This document shows, one piece after another, positions 59,409-64,000 of a stretch of 64,000 nucleotides of DNA (the stretch's first letter is position 1; every line of letters starts with the position of its first letter). Location of the stretch: the NCBI GenBank assembly GCA_945877425.1, contig CAMCRZ010000004.1:1-64000 (forward strand), written 5' to 3'. The notes under the pieces were generated by a model. It was not told where the DNA came from. It was given only the letters and a program-made list of their open reading frames with translations, and made no database searches. Both the position numbers and the translations under genes were made by a program. The stretch is from an uncultured Treponema sp. Its GTDB lineage: Bacteria; Spirochaetota; Spirochaetia; Treponematales; Treponemataceae.

Positions 59409-61379
59409 TTATTCTGCACAGAACTTTTTTATAAGCTCCAGAACTTTGTTCATGTCCTCTTTTGGTGCAATTGTAATGCGCATGGAAAGGTGTCCTCCTT
59501 CTGTCCAGAGCCTTACCAGATATCCGTTTTCTGCCAAATTGTCCTTTAAAGCCTGCACATCGATGGAATCGTCAAAGTGAATGAAGATGAAATTTGCAGC
59601 AGAATCAAAGGCTTTTATTCCCTTTATCTTGTTGATTTCGGAAATAAAATCGTCTTTAAGGTTGATTATTTCTTTCGTAAGGTTTGAATAATATTTTTTG
59701 TCCTTTAGGGCTGCAATACAAACTTTGCGTCCAATGTTCGAAGTTCTGAAAGGGTTTAAGTCCAGCTTGAAAACCTGTTTTGCCATAGGAGTACATAGAC
59801 CGTAACCAAGGCGGATTCCTGCAAGACCGTAGAGTTTTGAGAAAGTACGGCAGAATACCACATTGTTGTAGGCATTTAAAAGGTATTTTGCATCGTAGGT
59901 TAATGTTGAAAATCCCAGATATGCTTCGTCTACAATTACAAGGGAAGAAGGATTTTCTTTTATGATTTTTTCCAAATCAGAGCGGCTTATAACTGCTCCA
60001 GTAGGATTGTGCGGTGTGGTTATTACGATGATTCTTGGTTTTACCTTTTTTGCAGTCTGAAGAAGCCCATTTGTGTCAAACTCGTAGGAGTCGGTTCCTG
60101 GCACTACGTTGTAGTAAGCGGCCTTTGCATGACGAAGTTCGCAGACAGATTTGTAGTAGTTCCAGGCAGGAGCAGAAATCAGTACAGTGTCGTCTTTGTT
60201 TAGTACGATTGTCATAATTGTCTTTATTACATCGGAAGAACCAGAATGAATGAAAATTGAGTCGGTTGAAAGTTCTGTAAGTTTTGAAATTTCTACCGCC
60301 AAATCGTCTTCTCTGGTTAAATCGTAAAGATACAAATCTTCCATGGAAGCGTTCTGAAGGGTTTTTAGACATTCCGGGCTTGGACCGAAAAGATTTTCGT
60401 TTACGTGCATGCGGCCTTTAAGCTGTTCTGTTGCAACGACGGAGTACTGCTTTATGTCGGAATAGTTTGAAAGGTAGCTGATTCTCTGGGTTGAATTTAT
60501 CAGTTCGTCTTCCTGAAAAAACTGGTCGATGAAGTCCTTGAAGTTAGGGTAGAACTGAAGGATATCCTCTGTGGTGTCGAATTCCTTACATTCAGCATCG
60601 TCATAGCGCTTTATCTTCATTAAGAGTTCTGTAATGTGCTTTATCTGAAAGTCGTCCCAGAGCATGTATTTCATTTCCGGGTCGTAGTATTCCTTTACCA
60701 TAAGGTCTACGAATTTTTTAGAGAAACTTTTTGAAAAGAAAGCTTCGCCAATTGTGTACCAGGCTTTTTCTCCGCCTTTTTTTACTTCCGTCATGTAGCC
60801 CCGGTTGTCTAGAGATTTTACGCAGTATTCGTTGCAGAATTCGTCGGAATAAAGACAGGCATAATAGGAGTCGTATACATAGTCCCTGAATACGTTATGG
60901 GCAAACCAGTTGTCCGAGCAACACACGTAGGAAGATTTTATGTAGTCCTTTGCTGCGTAGAGAGATGACATATTGTTTTTTTCTTCCCACTCGTTATTGT
61001 CGATTACAATCAGTTCCGGGTATTTTTTTGCCATTTCGTAATAGCGTTCCTTGAGGTAACCGACTACAAGAACAATTTCCTTTATGCCGGCATCGTGGAG
61101 CTGCTTTATCTGCCGTTCAACCATGGTGTCGCCTTTTATTTCAAAAAGACCCTTTGGAAGATAGTTTGAAAGAGGCATGCAACGTCTTGAACGACCGGCA
61201 GCCATGATGATTGCGTTGTCTACCTTGTACGGAGAAAGGGCTTCCATACCTTCGTCTGTAACTTTTCCGTTTTTTACCCAGCCCGCTTTTTCACAGGCAA
61301 GAACCGTATCTTTGCTGAAGGCTGCCGTATCTTCTTTGCGTCGGGTTGCCATAAGATAGTCAAATTCAACTTCAGTCAT
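59409..61379 (-). CDS. cytidylyltransferase-aminotransferase fusion (PntC-like)
   Basis: Residues 1-50 are an N-terminal winged-helix-like extension. Residues 52-290 form the nucleotidyltransferase: NAIIMAAGRSRRCMPLSNYL, PKGLFEIKGDTMVERQI, and CSDNWFAHNVF. The sequence is closer in style to phosphonyl-tailoring PntC enzymes than to LicC. Residues 320-655 are a class I/II aminotransferase with HNPTGAVISR, IVDEAYLGF and the PLP lysine in FSKLYGLAGIRLGYG. Such fusions in treponemes activate 2-aminoethylphosphonate as a CMP derivative. No phosphonate mutase gene is in the window, so a phosphocholine-like substrate cannot be excluded. Confidence 0.75.
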   Translation of the reverse strand: MTEVEFDYLMATRRKEDTAAFSKDTVLACEKAGWVKNGKVTDEGMEALSPYKVDNAIIMAAGRSRRCMPLSNYLPKGLFEIKGDTMVERQIKQLHDAGIKEIVLVVGYLKERYYEMAKKYPELIVIDNNEWEEKNNMSSLYAAKDYIKSSYVCCSDNWFAHNVFRDYVYDSYYACLYSDEFCNEYCVKSLDNRGYMTEVKKGGEKAWYTIGEAFFSKSFSKKFVDLMVKEYYDPEMKYMLWDDFQIKHITELLMKIKRYDDAECKEFDTTEDILQFYPNFKDFIDQFFQEDELINSTQRISYLSNYSDIKQYSVVATEQLKGRMHVNENLFGPSPECLKTLQNASMEDLYLYDLTREDDLAVEISKLTELSTDSIFIHSGSSDVIKTIMTIVLNKDDTVLISAPAWNYYKSVCELRHAKAAYYNVVPGTDSYEFDTNGLLQTAKKVKPRIIVITTPHNPTGAVISRSDLEKIIKENPSSLVIVDEAYLGFSTLTYDAKYLLNAYNNVVFCRTFSKLYGLAGIRLGYGLCTPMAKQVFKLDLNPFRTSNIGRKVCIAALKDKKYYSNLTKEIINLKDDFISEINKIKGIKAFDSAANFIFIHFDDSIDVQALKDNLAENGYLVRLWTEGGHLSMRITIAPKEDMNKVLELIKKFCAE

Positions 61380-61512
61380 CTTAATCTCCTAAAAAAAGCC
61401 TGCTGTACAGACCTTTAAAAATTGTTTTGCAAAATAATATTTTCTATGCTAAATTTTTGCTTCACTATAATGTAAATGTTTTTAACTTGCAATAGATACA
61501 ACTCTATGGGTA

Positions 61513-62445
61513 TTAACTGATAGCAGACCAAAGCATGCGATTGTCTTTTACTTCAAAACTAACAAGACTGCGTTTTTCCATATTGCTTAAGTATGAGCGT
61601 AAAGTTGTTCCAATTAAAATATACTGGCCGGTTTTCATTTTAATTCCCGAATAGTCAGCAATTTCCTTTAAAAGTTCTTCGCTGGTCATAGGCTTTTTCC
61701 GCAGAAGCTTTAAAATCAAAAATTCAGTTTCAAGGGTAACAATTAAATTCATTTCGGCAATAGCGTGAATGTTTGAAGGAAGGTAAACGTCGCCGTGTCC
61801 GGGAATGTAAAAGTCACTGTAAGTATTTTCTATTTCAGTAACAGATTTCCTGAACAATTCCTGATCATACATAAAAGGAATCCAGAACTTTTTTAGAAGA
61901 GTCATGCCGAAAAATCCGTCGCCTAAGAAAAATGTCTTTTTTCCGTCGTCTTTATCAGTTACAAGAATTCCTGTCTGATCAAAAAAATGTCCCGGCAGCG
62001 GAATGAATTCAAACTTTATATTTGAAAATTCAACAGGCTTTTCGCCAATGTATCTGTCAGGGAAAACGCTTTCCAGATTTACAAAAGTATCATTTTTAAT
62101 TTCTTCAATAGGATTTCCGCCCCAATACATGTAGGCTACTGCAGCTGGATTTTGCAGGAAAGAAGATTCAGTTTTAGTACACCAGATCTGAGCATCAAGA
62201 TTATTTTTAAGGTAAGAGTTTCCGCCGCTGTGATCAGCATGAGAATGAGTGTTTATAACTGCAATTATTTTCTTTGAAGGACAGATTTTTTCTGCACAGT
62301 CGGCAATCATTTTTCCGTCCTGAGCATTTACTCCTGAGTCTATGATAAAAAGACCCTTATCCGTTTCAACAAAACCGATGTTTGTAGTGTGCCTGATTAT
62401 TCCCACAGAAGTTGAAAGCTTTTTAAAATTGTCTATTGTAATCAT
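61513..62445 (-). CDS. MBL-fold metallo-hydrolase
   Basis: The 310-residue protein has the HxHxDH motif in INTHSHADHSGGNSYL near residue 67, later IPLPGHFFDQTG, GDGFFGMT and YIPGHGDVYLP. These supply the two-metal site. A C-terminal 80-residue winged-helix-like part follows (KPMTSEELLKEIADYSGIKM). It is a single gene. The substrate is unknown. Confidence 0.85.
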   Translation of the reverse strand: MITIDNFKKLSTSVGIIRHTTNIGFVETDKGLFIIDSGVNAQDGKMIADCAEKICPSKKIIAVINTHSHADHSGGNSYLKNNLDAQIWCTKTESSFLQNPAAVAYMYWGGNPIEEIKNDTFVNLESVFPDRYIGEKPVEFSNIKFEFIPLPGHFFDQTGILVTDKDDGKKTFFLGDGFFGMTLLKKFWIPFMYDQELFRKSVTEIENTYSDFYIPGHGDVYLPSNIHAIAEMNLIVTLETEFLILKLLRKKPMTSEELLKEIADYSGIKMKTGQYILIGTTLRSYLSNMEKRSLVSFEVKDNRMLWSAIS

Positions 62446-62484
62446 AGTAAAATCTTATTCAAAAAGTGTGGTTTTTTCAACTAA

Positions 62485-62523
62485 AACAAAAGCCCTGCAA
62501 GCAGCGTTTTCTGTTTACAGGGC
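62485..62523 (-). terminator. terminator of GreA-like gene (minus strand)
   Basis: GCCCTGCAA (62492-62500) pairs with TTACAGGGC (62515-62523), with one wobble. On the minus strand a T-rich run follows. It lies just past the GreA-like stop. Confidence 0.8.
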
Positions 62524-62550
62524 ATTATTTACAAAACTGACTTTATGAAA

Positions 62551-64000
62551 TCAGAACTTTGCAGCAACAATAGATTTTACAGTGTAATCGTTTGGTCTGC
62601 CGTTAATTTCAAATTTCTTAGTTTCTCCAACTTTAATGTCAAGAAGATTGTCGCCTAAAGCTGAAAGGTAAGAAATAATTCCTTCGTCAGGGTTTGATTC
62701 CCAAGGACCAAGAATAGTCTTAACTTCTTCCTGATTTGTAATGTTGTTGAAAAGCGTAACTGTTGTTCCGAATGAAACGTAAGAAGTAGAAACTGTAGTA
62801 GGATCGAAAACAACTGCCTTTGAAATTTCTTCCTTAAGTTTTCCAAGAATACTGTTCATGCGTGCCTGAGCTTCTTTTGCAGAAGTATATTCAGCATTTT
62901 CCCTAAGGTCGCCTTTTGCCTTTGCTTCAGCAACTTCTTTTGCAATTTTTGGAAGTTCAACTTTTTCAAGATTTTCAGCTTCCTGTCGCTTAATGTCAAA
63001 CATTTTTGCCGTAACGAGAAGGCCTTTTGGTGCTTCCTGCTTAAGTTCAGCTTCCTGGAATTTGTAATCAGGATACTTTTTGATAATGCCGTTTCTAAGT
63101 AAAGTCTTGTACTTTGATTCAAGTTCCTTAAGGTCGTTAATCATAGTGTACATTCTTGTAATCATTTCCATGCTGTTGGAAAGCATAAAGTTAAGTACAG
63201 GAATTTCTGCTTCTGAATTTGCTGTTTTTGAGCCGAAGAGAAGGGCAGTTGCATCTTTTACAGTTTTCTTGTTGTCTACAGTGTTTACTGAATTTTTGAT
63301 TTCACGGTAACAGAGCGACATAATGTTTACGAGAGTAACAAACTGCTTTTCATCTGAAATGCCGGCGTTTTTAAACCATTCTTCGTTTCTGCATTCCTTT
63401 ACAAAGAAAGTAATTGTGTCGCGGTAGTTGCGGTAATCATTAAATGCATTCTGAACAAAACGGATAACTTTTTCTGTCTTGCCGCTGTTGTTAAGTTCAT
63501 CAATCATTTCCTTTTTGCGTGCAACCGGGAAAATGGCAAGATACTGTTCGTCCCAGTCAGGAAGTTTTCTGATGTAAGTTTCAACAAATTCTTTTTTAAG
63601 GTTTGTAGATTTTCCGTCTTTAAGGTTTACGTAAATTTCCTTAGGATTTTTAATTGCCCTGTACATTTCTTCAAATGAATACTTGATTGGGTTTTCAAGA
63701 GTAGAAATTTCATTTGTAAACTTTGTAACGAGCATATAAGCTGCAACTGTCTGTTCTGTTGCAGTAGAAGACTTAACGTAATTTGTAAAGAATTTGTACA
63801 TATCAAGGAACTGTTCGCTTGAAGGATCAAATTCGTCAAGGTTTTTGTAGCGCATGAGGATTTCAAGTTTAGGGAAGAATTCTTTTTCTGCACCGAATTC
63901 CTTTGCAAGACGATCTGTTATTTTAAGTTCCTTGTCATTTACAACGTAAATCTTAATGTCTTTCGGGTTAACGGAGAATTTTGAATCAGGACTTTTTAAG
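62551..64000 (-). CDS. greA: GreA/GreB-type factor with long N-terminal extension, 5' end missing
   Basis: The frame is open to the window edge beyond the internal ATG at 63855, so it is truncated. The visible C-terminal 170 residues are a GreA domain: AKEVAEAKAKGDLRENAEYT (the coiled-coil tip with the acidic residues), then VSFGTTVTLFNNITNQEEVK and a TSIVGxxE-like GPWESNPDEGIISYLSALGD. Upstream are several hundred residues of helical sequence. Treponemes carry such extended GreA. It rescues stalled RNA polymerase. Confidence 0.85.
   Translation of the reverse strand, partial: LKSPDSKFSVNPKDIKIYVVNDKELKITDRLAKEFGAEKEFFPKLEILMRYKNLDEFDPSSEQFLDMYKFFTNYVKSSTATEQTVAAYMLVTKFTNEISTLENPIKYSFEEMYRAIKNPKEIYVNLKDGKSTNLKKEFVETYIRKLPDWDEQYLAIFPVARKKEMIDELNNSGKTEKVIRFVQNAFNDYRNYRDTITFFVKECRNEEWFKNAGISDEKQFVTLVNIMSLCYREIKNSVNTVDNKKTVKDATALLFGSKTANSEAEIPVLNFMLSNSMEMITRMYTMINDLKELESKYKTLLRNGIIKKYPDYKFQEAELKQEAPKGLLVTAKMFDIKRQEAENLEKVELPKIAKEVAEAKAKGDLRENAEYTSAKEAQARMNSILGKLKEEISKAVVFDPTTVSTSYVSFGTTVTLFNNITNQEEVKTILGPWESNPDEGIISYLSALGDNLLDIKVGETKKFEINGRPNDYTVKSIVAAKF

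Noticed and set aside
1-64000. tRNA or rRNA genes and CRISPR arrays
   Set aside because: No cloverleaf-like segment, rRNA-like stretch or spaced short repeat array was noticed on reading; a dedicated scan was not possible.

Overview
The window is mostly one prophage (position 1 to about 54,000) sitting against host chromosome (about 54,100 to 64,000). The host looks like a treponeme-like spirochaete. This is an inference from a GreA-type transcription factor carrying a very long N-terminal extension, a cytidylyltransferase-aminotransferase fusion of the kind known from Treponema, and the overall style of the flanking surface-polymer genes. The left end of the prophage lies outside the window.

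The prophage encodes a contractile-tailed phage with a partly Mu-like plan. From left to right it holds: small early or accessory genes (1-1.5 kb); terminase small and large subunits, portal and MuF-type head protein (1.5-7 kb); a block of very large 'polyvalent' proteins of the type thought to be packaged and injected (methyltransferase-helicase, unknown 688-aa protein, zeta-like kinase; 7-16 kb); a separately promoted cassette with its own small repressor, an LPD29-like protein and an alarmone-hydrolase-like HD protein (17-19.5 kb); protease/scaffold, major capsid and connector genes (19.6-26.6 kb) with a lipase among them; a metallopeptidase-pyrophosphatase polyvalent protein (26.6-29.3 kb); tail sheath, tube, chaperones and tape measure (30-36.5 kb); a reverse-strand secreted moron; baseplate genes (37-45 kb); and the receptor-binding-type protein at 45.1-47.6 kb.

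The most striking system is a phage-borne diversity-generating retroelement (DGR) at 45.1-49.7 kb. The variable repeat ends the 839-aa tail protein. A template repeat 276 bases downstream differs from it at 15 adenines and one other base. A DGR-type reverse transcriptase follows, then two small genes but no recognisable Avd. A 12-bp hairpin lies between the two repeats, and a terminator-like hairpin lies just before the RT. The DGR would diversify the tip of the tail and hence receptor choice.

After the DGR come a probable lysis module (membrane proteins, a C39-like cysteine peptidase candidate, an overprinted spanin-like pair), a cI-like repressor, a likely small RNA, and a DDE transposase/integrase at the prophage edge. 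Many gene blocks are separated by a promoter closely followed by a long hairpin and a T-run, so the late region seems to be cut into independently controlled segments.

The host part, all on the minus strand, carries a LysM-M23 peptidase, a ferredoxin, a YidC-domain/sulfatase-domain fusion, a CDP-glycerol glycerophosphotransferase-like protein, the cytidylyltransferase-aminotransferase fusion, an MBL-fold hydrolase and the truncated GreA-like gene. Three of these look like one surface-polymer decoration locus.
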